Below are positions 21,268 to 33,198 of a DNA stretch of 64,000 bases, piece by piece. The notes below the pieces were generated by a model. It had not been told where the DNA came from. It ran no database searches and worked only from the letters and a program-made list of their open reading frames with translations. The position numbers were made by a program, and so were the translations under genes. Source of the stretch: Sambucus nigra (lineage: Eukaryota; Streptophyta; Magnoliopsida; Dipsacales; Adoxaceae). Numbering within the stretch: position 1 is the first letter of the stretch; each line of letters starts with the position of its first letter. The DNA lies in assembly GCA_949130495.1 (NCBI GenBank), contig OX422215.1, forward strand, positions 11,323,302 through 11,387,301. Reading direction: 5' to 3'.

Positions 21268-23075
21268 AATTTCGAGAGTTTGATAGTTTTAGAACTCCTG
21301 TTTTTCATGGAAAAAATTATTCTTATTGGAAAATGCGAATGAGAAGTGCTTTAAAATCAATTGATGAGCGTGTTTGGTTAGTGGTTGAAAAAGGTTAATC
21401 ACCACCGGTCATATGAGAGGGAGAGGCCACTAATTTAAAACCCGTTGAGTCATGGACCGAAGCTGGACATAGACTTGTACTTTATAATTTTAAAGGTCTT
21501 CATGTTATTTCCTTACATGTCACACCAGAAGAGTATAATCTCAAAAGAGGCTTGGAATATTCTTGCACTTACTCATAAGGGCACTAGCATGGTTAGGGCG
21601 TCCAAGGTTCAAAACCTCACTACATAGTTTGAGACGATTAAGATGTTAGAGAGTGAGTTGTTTGATGAGTTTTATGTTAGATTACCCAACATTGTCAACT
21701 CGTCGTTTAACTTGGTGGAGAAAGTACCCAACAATCGAGTTATAAAGAAAATCTTAAGGTCATTGCCTAGTAGATTTGATCCCAAAGTGACCATTTTAAA
21801 CTCCTTGGGTATGCTTGAATCAATGAAACTAGACGACCTTGTAGGTGACTTACAAACTTATGAGCTTAACATGTTTACCTCCAAGCAAGTGCCAAAGAAA
21901 GAAAAAGGCATTGTTTTGAAATTCCGAAAGTAAGAGACTGAAGTTTCAGATGATGATTTTGATTCCAATTTTGAGGATGTAGCCTTGTTGGCAAAGAAGT
22001 TCAAGAAATTTCTTAAGTTCCAAAAGCAATCAAAAGATGCCAAAAGAATTTAAAAAACCAAGAACAACAAGGTCGATCCCTCCCTCAAAGAATAAAAATG
22101 AGAAAGTTAAAAGGGATGAGTCGGATATATGTTTTGTCTGTAAGGGTTATGTTTATAAGGTAGCGGAGTGCCCCACTAGACTTAAGAAAGAGGGCAAGAA
22201 ACCGATAGCATATAATGTCACCTTAAGTGATAGTGAACCAGAAGAGGGAGAGAGTTCCCCCATTGAGCTCAACTTTGTAGCGTCCATGGCATTTCATGTG
22301 AGCGACGACAATAAATCTTATCATGAAGATTCTCATATGAATGACACTTTTGAGGTTGTTGAGTGTGAATCCCAAGTGAGTGAGGGTGAAACCAATAAGG
22401 AAGAGGAGATTGATATGGGAGAATTGCTAATTACCTTTAATGATTTGTATAAGGAAGAGGTAAAGGTGAAAAAGTCAAACTTGAAGTTGCAAGCTAGGTT
22501 GAATGAGCATGCTATAGAAAATAATGATGCTTTGATTGAGGAGCTTAGGGCGTGGGAGAAGACACTTAGGGAGAAACGAGAATACGTTGAGGGTGAGAGA
22601 GATAAACTTTGAGATTTTATAGAGGCTTTCAAGAAAGAGATTCTAGAGTTTGAGGAGTCTAAGCATTTGTTTAAGTCTAGGATTAGTGAGCTTGAGGAGA
22701 GATTGAGAGACTCAAGTAAGGTGAAGTTTGATTTGGAGGCTAGGTCGAAAAAGTTAGATAGGATGTTAGAACCATCCAAATCAAGGATGATAGGTGTGGT
22801 ATTGGCTAAGATGATCGTGTTGTTCCTATTCCCAAAGCCAATACCAATAGTGTGAGAGAGCTAATTAGGAATGTTAAGAGAGGTCCATATTTAGGTCACA
22901 TTCCTTACCGTATTTACACTTGTTCCCATGGTAGTAGGAAGGGTCACCTTAGGCGTTTTTGTTATGACCTTAAAAATGCTCAAAGGAAGTTGAGGAATAA
23001 AGTCGTTTCAGTTTTCAAAACCCCCATGTGTTTTTATACACCTACTTGGGTTAGGAAATCGAACTTAGAGCTTTA
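21268..23075 (+). pseudogene. SIRE-like gag (broken)
   Basis: Fragments in different frames keep the gag order. First comes an amino-terminal box with F-H-G-K-N-Y-S-Y-W-K (21300-21400). Next is the S-K-E-A-W-N-I-L core and L-F-D-E-F-Y-V-R-L with I-L-R-S-L-P-S-R-F (21565-21930). Then follow a knuckle remnant with C-F-V-C-K-G and A-E-C-P-T-R-L (about 22130-22190), a long glutamate-rich coiled-coil-like stretch (22230-22770), and a second zinc-finger-like C-S-H-G-S-R-K-G-H-L-R-R-F-C (about 22915-22960). Many stops and shifts intervene. Gag would form the particle; no pol follows. Confidence 0.82.
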
Positions 23076-25336
23076 GGAGTTAAACTTCATGGATCTTGTT
23101 TGGTTGCACTTGATTCTTCACATGCTAGATCTAAAGGATGATTATGTTGCCACGTTTGTCATACGCTAGTCTTTGCTTTATGATTTATATATTGCTAGTG
23201 TTATGACATGTGTATCTCTTTGTATGATATATTTCAAGTATTGGAGTCTTATTTGAAAAAAATAAAAAAAATGATTTTATATATTTTTTAGAAAATACAA
23301 AAAGATTTTATTTTTTGAGTCAAAAATATTTTGAAAAACACAAAAAGATTTTTGATTTATTTTGGTGTCATGAGTTTTCATATTTGATGAGGTATATTAG
23401 TGTGCTTGGCCCCCCATCATTTCATTATCCACGTGGCTAGGACATTTGGTCAAAATTATTGATACGTTGAATGATCTTAACCATTGATTAATGGGGTGGT
23501 TTCGAAGTTGATATAAATTTGGATTCGACTTTGTATTTATACCATCTTTGCACACGTGCACGGGTTTACATGAATGTTTGACATCTTATGCATATTTTAG
23601 TTTGGTGACGTTCTTATATCAAATTTGCCATCTATGAGTAATTAGACTTAGGAGGAGGGGTGCACGTAAGAACCATTTACCTTGAGGATTGTAATTGCTT
23701 GAATTGAAAAAAAATGTTGAGTGTTCACGAGAAAGGGATGCGAGAGTACAATTAACTCATCGTGAAAGTCGTCGTTTCAAAGAGCCTGGAAAAAAATTAA
23801 GGCAATAAAAATAATCATATGCCAAAATTGGGCCAATAGGACTCTCTAAGTTGAGAAAAATAGAAACCTCAAAAGAACTTGAAAAAGAAAATATGAATGT
23901 ATGAAGGTGTTTGGATGGAAATATAATCGGGTTTGCACCACAAATCCTAATGTTGAAAAGCCATGCCATAACACTATTGTTTGTGGAATCTTCAAAATTC
24001 CGGATATGTGTGTATGTTGTTTATTTAGTTCATTAAGCTCAACATATTAATTGTCACATATTGATATAAATAAGTTTGATGACATTTAACCATCAATTAT
24101 AGCTTCTTAATCGTTTCGATGTGTTCATGTTGCGATTCATTTGTTGTAGTTCACGCCCATTAATTACATATCTATGTTTGAGCACACTGATACTATATTA
24201 GCATGAAACTCACATTGTTTTAATTTTTTTTTTTTTTTTTATTTTGAGTCTATTTTGCTACTGTTTTAAATTTCTAGTACCCGTTTTCATGATTTTTTTT
24301 TCACTGGGAAAAACTGTCATTCTTAGCACTGGAATATAGAAGTTTTTAAAGTCATTCAAATAACTTAGGGACGTCGTTCGAATGACATGCCCAAGCCATT
24401 CGAAGACTGGTACAAATGACATGAGTTTCGAGGTAGTAATTGTGTCAGATATGGTCATTAGAAGGTTCGTTAGATAAATGCTTCAAACCAGACCGTACTG
24501 TTTTGGGCTATTTTTGACCTCATTCAAACGACAATCCAATGTCATTCAAACGACATGGCATAATCGTTCGAGCGACCCTGTCTAGTTTTTTGAGCCCTTA
24601 TTCTGCTTTTGTACCTGATTCATATATGAGATGATTTCATTCTGTTTTGGTACTTCAGGGTTCATTTAGGTAGTTTACATGTAGTGGACTTTGATTATTC
24701 ACGCTTTAATTCGTTTACTGCATTTATTTGTTTAGTCACATTTTTTTTATATTAATGTTTCTTTCTATGTGACTATTTGCTAGCTACGATTTGGTACATT
24801 CTGATTATTATTAGCCGGCGTTTCCATATTTATCTAGATATGCTTCATTGATTATTCTCGTTCTAGATATTTGATGGTTTGTTGATCTTTTTCACTTATT
24901 GTATATTCAAGATAAAAAGGGAAAGAGATGTATGTAATGTAGGGGGAGTAATTTGTTTGATGAGCTCATATGTTTCTTTTGCATTGCAAATTAGTAACAT
25001 ATTTTTTATCACATGTTTATATTTTGGTATCATGTTATCTTGCACAAATTGTTATCATGTTTAACAATTGATTTGTATTACATATTGGTATTTTTTATAT
25101 CATTTGTTCCTCCATACTTCACTGGGTATTTGTCTATTTCATGTGTGTAGGTATTCTTCAGAGATTCGAGATTTCAAGACTACATCACTTTCAGATAACT
25201 CATGCTTGCCAGACCTGCATATACCACTCCTTATCCTCTATTTTTAGTTTTGAGTCTTATTGGATGAGATTTAGTTGTCATTCGACTTGACGGCATCGCA
25301 TAGGCAGTTCACTGTTTGGGTTTTGTCCTGAAATAG
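23076..25336 (+). other. non-coding interior of the SIRE-like relic
   Basis: No pol domain is seen. Parts are recognisable as the inverse of the interior at 54069-55390 (for example GAAAGGGATGCGAGAG near 23730, and CACGCCCATTAATTACAT near 24146). A cluster of CATTCAAACGAC-type motifs lies at 24355-24590. Confidence 0.65.
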
Positions 25337-25350
25337 TCAAATGGGGAGAT

Positions 25351-25760
25351 TCGTAAGGGCAAAATTTCCCATTGAGTTAATTTGTATGTAATTGACTTAT
25401 TCCCAGAATAAAACTTAATTGAGTCATAAATAGATTTTTATATTGTCACGATACCCATATAGTCTATGACGTGTTTGAGTTGAAGACGTAGCGGCTAAGC
25501 TTCAAAGATATATCATGTAGAGTTTTATTTGTGCACGTTTCACGTCTTCATTTAGATTGCATTCCAAATATATCTCAAGTATGAATGCATTATGTTTATG
25601 GAGTTCGAAAAGAGTTTTAAAGGATGGAAAATTCATTAAAAATGATTTTAAAATGTTTTAAATTGTTTTTTCTGAGCTTATCTGAGGTTTAGAGTCGTAT
25701 GAAACACTGACGGCTTAAGTGGTTCAAACGACATGAATAGTCTTCCAACGAAAAATGGAT
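25351..25760 (+). repeat. right LTR of the SIRE-like relic, truncated
   Basis: About 410 bp match the start of the left LTR (20046 onward), with many substitutions. The match stops near the motif CATGAATAGTC-TTCCAACGA, where a rearranged junction begins. Confidence 0.8.
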
Positions 25761-25955
25761 CAAAAAACACCAGAAGATGGACATAGACTTTATAATTTTA
25801 GCTCTGATACCAATTTATAATTTTAGCTCTGATATCAATTTGCACTGTAAATTATAAAGTGCAAGTTTTTTGATACATAGACTTGCACTTTATAATTTTA
25901 AAGGTCTTCATGTTATTTCCTTACATGTCACACCAGAAGAGTATAATTAAGGTGA
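25761..25955. other. scrambled retroelement junction
   Basis: Within 200 bp there are two reversed primer-site remnants (GCTCTGATACCAATT and GCTCTGATATCAATTT), an inverted repeat AAATTATAAAGTGCAAG / CTTGCACTTTATAATTT, and a 72-bp duplicate (25877-25948) of the plus-strand gag at 21467-21540. It joins the truncated plus-strand LTR to a minus-strand copy. Confidence 0.8.
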
Positions 25956-26387
25956 ATCCATCATGCAAATCAATTTTAAACTACTTCATTCAAACATGAT
26001 TAAGAACAATCAAAGCATTAAAAGTCATAATCAAAGGTTCTAGTCACATGGATACATAAAAGGAATGAGATTCTAATACCTATATGTAACATAATATGTG
26101 TAAAACTAAAATACAAAATCAAAAATCTTTTTGAGTTTTTAAGCATTATTTAATATGATACCAATTTAAATAAACTCAACGGATAAATAAAATCTTTATG
26201 TATTTTTCTCATTAAGTACCCCAAAATGGAAACAAAAATAACAAAGATAAACACATCATAACCCTAGCAATAACATATAACATGGAGCCTAAAAATAGTG
26301 TATGACAAACAAATAATCACAATCACTCATAAAATATAACATATGATGAATCATGTAAAAGCAAATGAGAGTCAATAACCCTAACAT

Positions 26388-26621
26388 TTAACACCTCCAA
26401 AGCGGATTTCCTAACCCATATATTGTAATGTGATGAACTAAAGCTTGGGAAACCTTGGTGACACTAGCCTCATCTTTCCTAAGACCTTTTTTAAGATCAT
26501 AACAAAAATTTCTAAGGTGAACTTTCCTATCACAGTGTATAAAAGCGAAGATATGAGGAATGTTACGCTTAGGTTGATCTTTTCTATTGTCCCTAGCAAT
26601 TGTCGGCTCTTTCAAACACAT
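26388..26621 (-). pseudogene. gag zinc-finger remnant of copy C
   Basis: A 77-codon frame with H-C-D-R-K-V-H-L-R-N-F-C-Y-D-L-K. It parallels the second finger of the plus-strand gag at 22915-22960, but with the first cysteine pair lost. No flanking gag is continuous with it. Confidence 0.7.
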
Positions 26622-27151
26622 GGTCTTATAGCTTTAACAGCTGAAGTATTTGCATCGTCAAAGTCAATTCCACACAAGTAATCTTTGATTCGAATGGTGC
26701 CTAACATTTTATCCAACTTTTCTAACTTAGACTCCAAATCAAATTTAACATTACTCAAGTCTCTTTATTCCCTCGTACATGGATCGTAAAATATTCCAAG
26801 AACCTTACACACTCTTGCAAATCATAATTAGTCTAAACTCTTCAGCACTTAAACGTTTGGAATTAAAAGTCGAATCATTCTTTTCAGTCGGTGTCCAAAA
26901 AGTGGGTGCTTTAGGAGAACCACATTCAGTGGGATGAGTCTACCCATACTCAACTGAGTTCCAAATGTTCTCGGTGATCGATTTAAAGAAAAATTCCATC
27001 CCCTCCTTCAACTAGGGATAGTTTGTCCCATCAAACACTGGAGTTCTGGCAATGGAACCCCATTCTCAGATAAAATCCATCTAAACCCTAAAATTCTACA
27101 AAAATAGGGATCTAACATAGCAAACTAGCGTAACCCACTATAATACCAATT

Positions 27152-28382
27152 TGAGAACTGAAAATAACCTAGGGTCGTACAGAAACACCACCCAGTTTTA
27201 ATTTTCACAATTTCAATAAACTTTGCACCAAACAAAAACCAAAATTTTGTGTGAAACTGTTTGCTAATTATACTCTTGACCTAAGCATGCATATAAGTGA
27301 GTATAAGTAAGAATAAAAAAAAACATGGCGATGTAGGAGAAAAACTCACAATGTGAAAAACCTCGAATAGTCCAGACACAATTCCACTATGATATAGTCA
27401 CAAACTCGATGCCTTTAAGTTTTGATGTGATTCCTCATTCGTTGTAACCTTTTTCGCAACCAATGTTGGAAGACTTCTAACAGCCACGCAACACAGGCAC
27501 GTTACCATATCTCCATATCCCACGGATCTTATTTATCATGTGATAAGTCCATCAGCTGTTCAACACAAGCATAGTCTCCAGATCTCAAAATGCTCGCAGT
27601 ATGAAGATTATACCAGTATGGTGCAGAGAAGAGATCTCAAACAGACATATAAATATCGAAATCTTAGATCTCAAACTTGGATGTGAACTATCATTTGGGA
27701 GGAACATAATATGACTTGCATAATCATTTTTTTAAAAAAAACTTTGAAAACTAATGATAGACCTGAGTATTTATAGAAAAACACTTTTTTTTAAGGTGAC
27801 ACATTTTAAAGAAAACTCATTCGAACAAGACGAAGTATGCATTCTCTTTCGAAGCAAATTGAAACTGTTTCAAAAGACAATAATAAACTCATTGAATGAG
27901 TATCGAAGGACATTATAATCATTTTTTCTTTTTGAAAGTGAGACCTCGTTTGAATGAAGAAAATATCTCATTTGAACAAAACAATAAACTTATTCAAATG
28001 AACAGTGAAACCTCATTTGAACGAAAAGAGAAATTAATTCGATTAACTTAAACCAAAACCATTGTATCTATCAAAATCCATTTTGCGAAAATCCTCAAAT
28101 ATTTTTATAAAACAACACCCAAACTAAATAGAGAGATAAAACATAAATATGTATTCATACCTTTATTGAGATCCCTCGGATGTTGAAGACAAAACTTAAC
28201 ACGTAACCCAATGTAACATTGATGGCACTTTAACTTTGTCTTAATGGTCTTCAATCATACACCATAGGCTTTAAAGACACACAACTCAAATCCTAAAAAA
28301 TCATGACTCAAACAAGTTTCATCCAAGCACAGAATTAATCCATTATATAAAAATTGACTAGATTTAAAAATTTGTCCTTATA
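27152..28382 (-). repeat. LTR of SIRE-like copy C
   Basis: About 1.23 kb. The inner end lies four bases from the reversed primer site, and the outer end TTTGTCCTTATAA matches the family start. It contains a CATTTGAAC/TTCGAAG motif cluster at 27815-28035. Confidence 0.7.
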
Positions 28383-28510
28383 AACCTATGCAGTTAGTGT
28401 CATTGTTCAAGACATGAATGCTACAAAATTTTAACATCTATGAGCTATAAAATATTTACCACGCTAAATCAAAGGTACAATCATCGGCCCCTTTGAATTA
28501 ATGCATATTC

Positions 28511-28770
28511 TTAGGTGAAAATATAACTTACATGTGTTATAAAAAGCAGCCTTTTGTCGCACAATCAAGCTCCAAAGATGAATATTGCACCTTAGCTTCC
28601 ACTGTTAATGAAATTACATTGGTTGGTTACATTTTCAATAATATTCGATTTTCATCCTCTACTCCTTCAATGATTTTTATAGACAACACTAGTGCTCTTT
28701 ATCTTACTACAAATCTATTAGATATATTATTTGTTATTATCATCAAAATAATACATCTCAAATTATAAAT
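28511..28770 (+). pseudogene. Ty1/copia RNase H relic
   Basis: An 80-codon plus-strand frame reads K-K-Q-P-F-V-A-Q-S-S-S-K-D-E-Y, then F-I-D-N-T-S-A-L-Y-L-T. This is the C-terminal RNase H block of copia polyproteins, with the S-S-x-x-E-Y and D-N-x-S-A-L motifs. It shifts frame before the H-I-E-L-D-Y-H-F-equivalent and has no neighbours from the same element. It belongs to a different copia copy from the gag-only SIRE-like relics. Confidence 0.8.
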
Positions 28771-29504
28771 AATTTCATCCCAAATAAATAATATTTGAAA
28801 AGAAAATTATAATAAGAAAAATATGGAAACAACTCGCATGGAAAACGAGAGGCAAGAAAATGTCATCCTAAAGTCATATGGCCTCCCTATGTACATGCAT
28901 TAACAATCCATTATGGCTCCAAGATATACCCATAAATGTTAGTGATCCACTCATATTCACGTCTAAAGAGGACACATAGTTCACCATCATTCATCACGTT
29001 GTCCATATAAATGTGAAAATATAATGTTAAAAGTAATTGAAGTTTTAAATTATGAGATTAATTTTCTTTGCTTGAATGTGTCGTTTTTGATTATTTTTAT
29101 TCTCCCAAAATGTATAGAGAGATGAAATAACAACCTTTGATCTTCTAATAATAGAAATAAAATATACCAAATGTCATTCATATATAATACCCAAAAATAA
29201 CCTTCATAAAAGTTTAGAAATTCGATGGCCACAAGTGTAAAACCAACTCTTTTGGAAGTTATAAAAACAATTAGATGGAGGTTTAAATTCTTTAAAAAAA
29301 CAATTGCCTCAAATGATTGAACCAAATATAAAACATAAAAGGAGATTTTAGAAATAGCCACCAATAATTTCAAAATTAACATTCAAGTTTTTAACTTATA
29401 CTCGTCAATAATTAGCACACATCCTTACCAAGACTTCGGATTCATCTCAGTTTGCATAAATATGCTTTGGCTCCAACACAGTTTGCATAGATATGCTCCT
29501 AGAT
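28771..29504. other. unassigned AT-rich sequence
   Basis: No domain recognised on either strand. A minus-strand open frame (29050-29382) is hydrophobic and without family resemblance. Confidence 0.4.
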
Positions 29505-29743
29505 TGGTGTGTGGATCTTTCACACTATTCAAGGGGAGTGTCAGATATATTCATGTCCCCTCACATGGTTCCCATATATGTTCAATCTCTTCATGACATT
29601 TTCTACCTCAATCTTCCCCAAAATGGTGTGTGGATCTTTCACACTATTCAAGGTGAGTGTCAGATATATTCATGTCTCCTCACATGGTTCCCATATATGT
29701 TCAATCTCTTCATGACATTTTCTACCTCAATCTTCCCCAAAAC
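29505..29743. repeat. 119-bp direct tandem duplication
   Basis: Two nearly identical 119-bp units (29505-29623 and 29624-29742), each from TGGTGTGTGGATCTTTC to CAATCTTCCCCAAAA, differing at about three positions. The overlapping open frames (68 and 104 codons) are by-products of the duplication. Confidence 0.93.
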
Positions 29744-30689
29744 CCTTATACTAACAATCTACGTATCCATATATCTTATTGTCCTTATTTATTACTTAAT
29801 TAACTGATCTCCCCTTGTAGACAAATGTGTAGAAGTATCAGTCCCGATTTCAAACATGTTTAGTTTAAGGCCCCTTACATGTGTTTATAGTAGCAAAGTT
29901 TCTAATCATACCCTTTGTATGGCAACAGTTATTAACATGTAGCACAATGCATGTTATTACAATGACGAGCCACGTGTTCAATATTGTTTTAAATTCAACG
30001 ATCATCTCAATTATGATATCTAAAAGGTTACCTCCATGATATTAAACTAGTTGTATGTTATAACAGATCTGATTTATACGTAACACTTCTTTATTTTCTA
30101 ATATCATGTTTTTATTAGCGTTCTTATCATTAGAATCTTGATAAACGAGCCGTGTTTAAATAAGTTAACTACGAAAAACAACTAGGTAACATGTTTTGGC
30201 AAGCATGGTGAATTGAGTGTTGTCATTGTGATATCCGCAACCTATTCATACGAGGATTGTTTTGAAAAAATCCATGTGAAATGAAAAAAAGTTGAGATCG
30301 ACATTATTTTATATGAGTTATGAATTTTTAGGTAATCCACATTGTATGCTAGATAATGAAATTCATATAGAGAACATGTTGGATATATATACCCTAATGG
30401 CTTAGATAGGGTTGATATAATGGTGAATCTTGAAAGGCATAACTCTTATTTTGAATCTCATGAAGCTTTTAACTCCTTTCTCACAAATGAAATCCAACCG
30501 TAATGTGTTGCAGAATAGGATATTAATGTCATCCATATGGGCTTATTTAGATGTTAGAGTTGGTCAGACAGTTGAAGGTATTGCAAGGCATTTTAGAATG
30601 GATTTGTTCAAGTACGTTATTGAAGTTTGTTTTCAAAAAGCATGCGCCCAAAGGAGAGGTGAAAATATAAGTCAATTTTTATTTATTTT
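29744..30689. other. unassigned sequence
   Basis: No recognised repeat or domain. An 89-codon open frame (30430-30699) has no family resemblance and runs into the LTR of copy A. Confidence 0.4.
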
Positions 30690-31975
30690 TTCAAATTAAT
30701 AATCAAACTTAAAGAAGTTACCCTAGAGAAAAAAAACTTAGCACCAATTTTAAACAAGTTGTCACTAAACTTGATTAAATAAATTTATCTTAACCTAAAC
30801 ATGCATTGGGGAGATAGTAGATAAAATAAATAAATCAAACTACAAACACACCGACCCGTAATGGGAAAAAACTCACTTGACCCAACCACCCAATTCACTA
30901 CGATATTAATTTACACAAGTTGACTTATGACTTACTGAAGGACTCGACTCCCCACAACCTCTGGCGCTTCTCTAATATTCAACTGCTCCTCCACAGCGAT
31001 AATGAATGAATCCACCCATGCAAGTTCCACAATGTGTAAATCCACACACGCCTCAGTGTCCACTGATCCAGTCTCAGCAACCGTTAACGGATAAGAACAC
31101 AGAATCCACCATTTCTTCACCGTAATACCACACCACAGACTCTACCATTTGTAAACCACGAATCGGGTACAAAATCCATAGCACAAAAATGTTTCTCCAT
31201 TAAAATGATGAGAGAAACAAAATATGATGCCCCAAATAAGATCTTCAAAGCATATATAAGATGAAACTCTTGGGTGAAAATTAGGGTTTTGTTGAGCTTT
31301 TTGAAAGAGTTTGAGAACTCAAAACATAATAATTTCTCTCCAAATAAATTCTTATATGCACTCCTATTTATAGGAGGTTTGAAAATGAGATGAGCATGAA
31401 AACCAATCGATAAATCTCGAATAAAAAAATATTTGCGTACTCATTCGAATGAAATTGAGCCTCATTCGAACGAAGTATAGCACCTCGTTCGAACACAGTT
31501 CCGACGAACATCCAACGAGATTTAAGGGTAGGGTAAAAATATATCGTTTGAAGTCTCGTTCGAACCATATCTAATGAGGTATATATATGCATTCAAATGA
31601 CCTTCCAAGCTTGTTCTAATGAGGTCCCAAAATATTATTTTTTCTTCTAAAAAATACGAAAAGGATAAAACCATTAAAAAACAATTTTATAAAAATTCTA
31701 TCACCAAACGTAAATTATCCATGGATCATGATACATAGGCATTCATACCTGAGAGATCCTCTAAAAGTGAAAACGAAAACGAGCATGAAACACGACACAA
31801 TGATATAATCCCTTAATCTTGGTTGCTACGTCGTCATTCAAACATGTCAAAGTATTGAAAAGGAAATATTAACCCCAACCAATGACTCAAACAACCCTAA
31901 CTGATGACTCAAAGTGTTTTATTCGGAATCAAGCTAATACAAACAAATTGACGCAATCAAAAATTTGTTCTTACA
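30690..31975 (-). repeat. LTR of SIRE-like copy A
   Basis: Its outer end reads in reverse complement TGTAAGAACAAATTTTTG, preceded in the interior by the purine-rich GGTGGAGATT. It shares blocks with the LTRs at 53150 and 27152, including the TTCGAACGA cluster at 31440-31620. The inner edge is approximate. Confidence 0.7.
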
Positions 31976-32389
31976 AATCTCCACCTCTGCTATTTCAGGA
32001 TAAAACCAAAATATAACACCTATGGGCCGTCAAGCTCTCTAAAATACTTAATGCTCAACCCCTAAAGGAAAAAGTACAGATGCTCACAAATACATACACC
32101 AAATAGTTTTGCTCGTTTGTAAACTATGTCGCATGTTGCAAACCTGCACACTTAAACACACCTCCAAATGCAAAGAGAATATAAAAAAGTATAAAATCTG
32201 CATAAGAATAAAACTCCACATATGTCTAATAATCCCTACCTAAGTAAGATGTCTCCCCCTAATATAAAGATCTCCTCCTAAAGCCAAAGTGAAAATATAC
32301 CGTTTCCACCCTTTTTTTTATTAAGGAATAAAAAATCAAGAATGCATAGAACTATTAATCCTAGGGTTTTGCATTAAAATCGTAAACTC

Positions 32390-32590
32390 GAAGAACCGAA
32401 CCAAACCGACCTCTATGGTTCGGGTTGGTTCGGTTTTTTTTAATTTTGGGTTGGTTCTGGTTCCCAAAAAAATCGATATACTCGGTTCGGTTCTCGGTTT
32501 CGTATATAAACCAAACCGAACCGAACTAAAAACTGAACCATAGACCCGAACCAGAAAACCGAAACGCAAACCGGTATTTAGAACCGAAAC
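32390..32590. repeat. left subterminal motif array of the hAT element
   Basis: About a dozen AACCGAACC / GGTTCGGTT-type motifs in both orientations within 200 bp. The right end has a matching array (46935-47095). In hAT elements such subterminal repeats are where transposase binds; that role here is inferred. Confidence 0.85.
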
Positions 32591-32659
32591 ATGACCCGGA
32601 CATTTTAGTCCTTTAGCTTTACATTTTAGGACCTAGGGTTTAAGTCATTTAACTTTTAC

Positions 32660-32677
32660 AATTTAGAACCCCAACCG

Positions 32678-32708
<31 letters not shown>

Positions 32709-32823
32709 CTCTCACTCTCGCTCGGGTTCAACAGCCGTCTCTCTCTCTCCGTTTCAACAACCATCTCTCTTTCGCTCGTCTTCAACTACCGTCTCTCTCT
32801 CGCTCGTCTTCAGCTTTTACAAT
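32660..32823 (+). other. probable 5' untranslated exon of the hAT gene, CT-rich
   Basis: A pyrimidine-rich block of CTCTCT runs with a repeated CCGTCTCTCTCTCGCTCG unit ends in ACAAT followed by GTAAGTT, a good splice donor at 32824. The matching acceptor TTGTAG lies at 44028, directly before the transposase ATG. The exon start is not defined. Confidence 0.5.
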
Positions 32824-32884
32824 GTAAGTTCTCATCTCTCTCTCGCTCGTTTTCGCCACAGCTTTTACCGATTTCATAACTGAT

Positions 32885-33193
32885 ATTTCATTGAGTTTGG
32901 GTATACTAAACTGATATTTCATAACTGATTTCCCTCGTCTGACTGATTTCGTTTGGGTATACTAAACTGATTTCAATGAATTTCATAACTGATTTCATCT
33001 TTTGGGTATACTAAGGTTATTTTTTGGGTATACTTAACTGATTTCGTTTGGTTACACCTTGAAAAAAATTACCTTATTGATTTCATTGAGTTTGGGTATA
33101 CTAAACTGATTTCGTTTGGGTATACTATTTCGTTTGGGCATACTAAGGTTATTAAACTATTAAACATTTTTTGGGGTATACTAAACTGATTTC
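32885..33193 (+). repeat. intronic minisatellite of GGGTATACTAAACTGATTTC type
   Basis: About eight variable units of GGGTATACTAA and CTGATTTC(ATAACTGATTTC). The array continues briefly at 43590-43635 on the other side of the LTR element, so the retroelement inserted into it. Confidence 0.8.
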
Positions 33194-33198
33194 TTTGA

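Larger units (their letters stand above)
20046..25760 (+). mobile_element. SIRE-like Ty1/copia relic, plus strand, gag only
   Basis: Contains a left LTR (20046-21204), an initiator-Met primer site, a decayed gag, over 2 kb of non-coding interior, a polypurine tract with TCAAATGGGGAGATT (about 25337-25351), and a right LTR truncated at about 25760. No protease, integrase or polymerase domain was found, so it is a gag-only, non-autonomous relic. The gag type and the GGGGAGATT context suggest the SIRE/Maximus group of copia elements. Confidence 0.75.
25956..28382 (-). mobile_element. SIRE-like relic, minus strand (copy C)
   Basis: Consists of a partial interior (25956-27136) collinear with 55480-56190 and 62661-62800 of copy B, a degenerate reversed primer site (27137-27148, TGGTAT kept), and an LTR (27152-28382). 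Only gag remnants are coding. It is truncated on the left at the scrambled junction. Confidence 0.72.

Noticed and set aside
28532..28768. RNase H fragment as part of the neighbouring minus-strand SIRE-like copy
   Set aside because: It is on the opposite strand, lies outside that copy's LTR and the SIRE-like copies here carry no pol.
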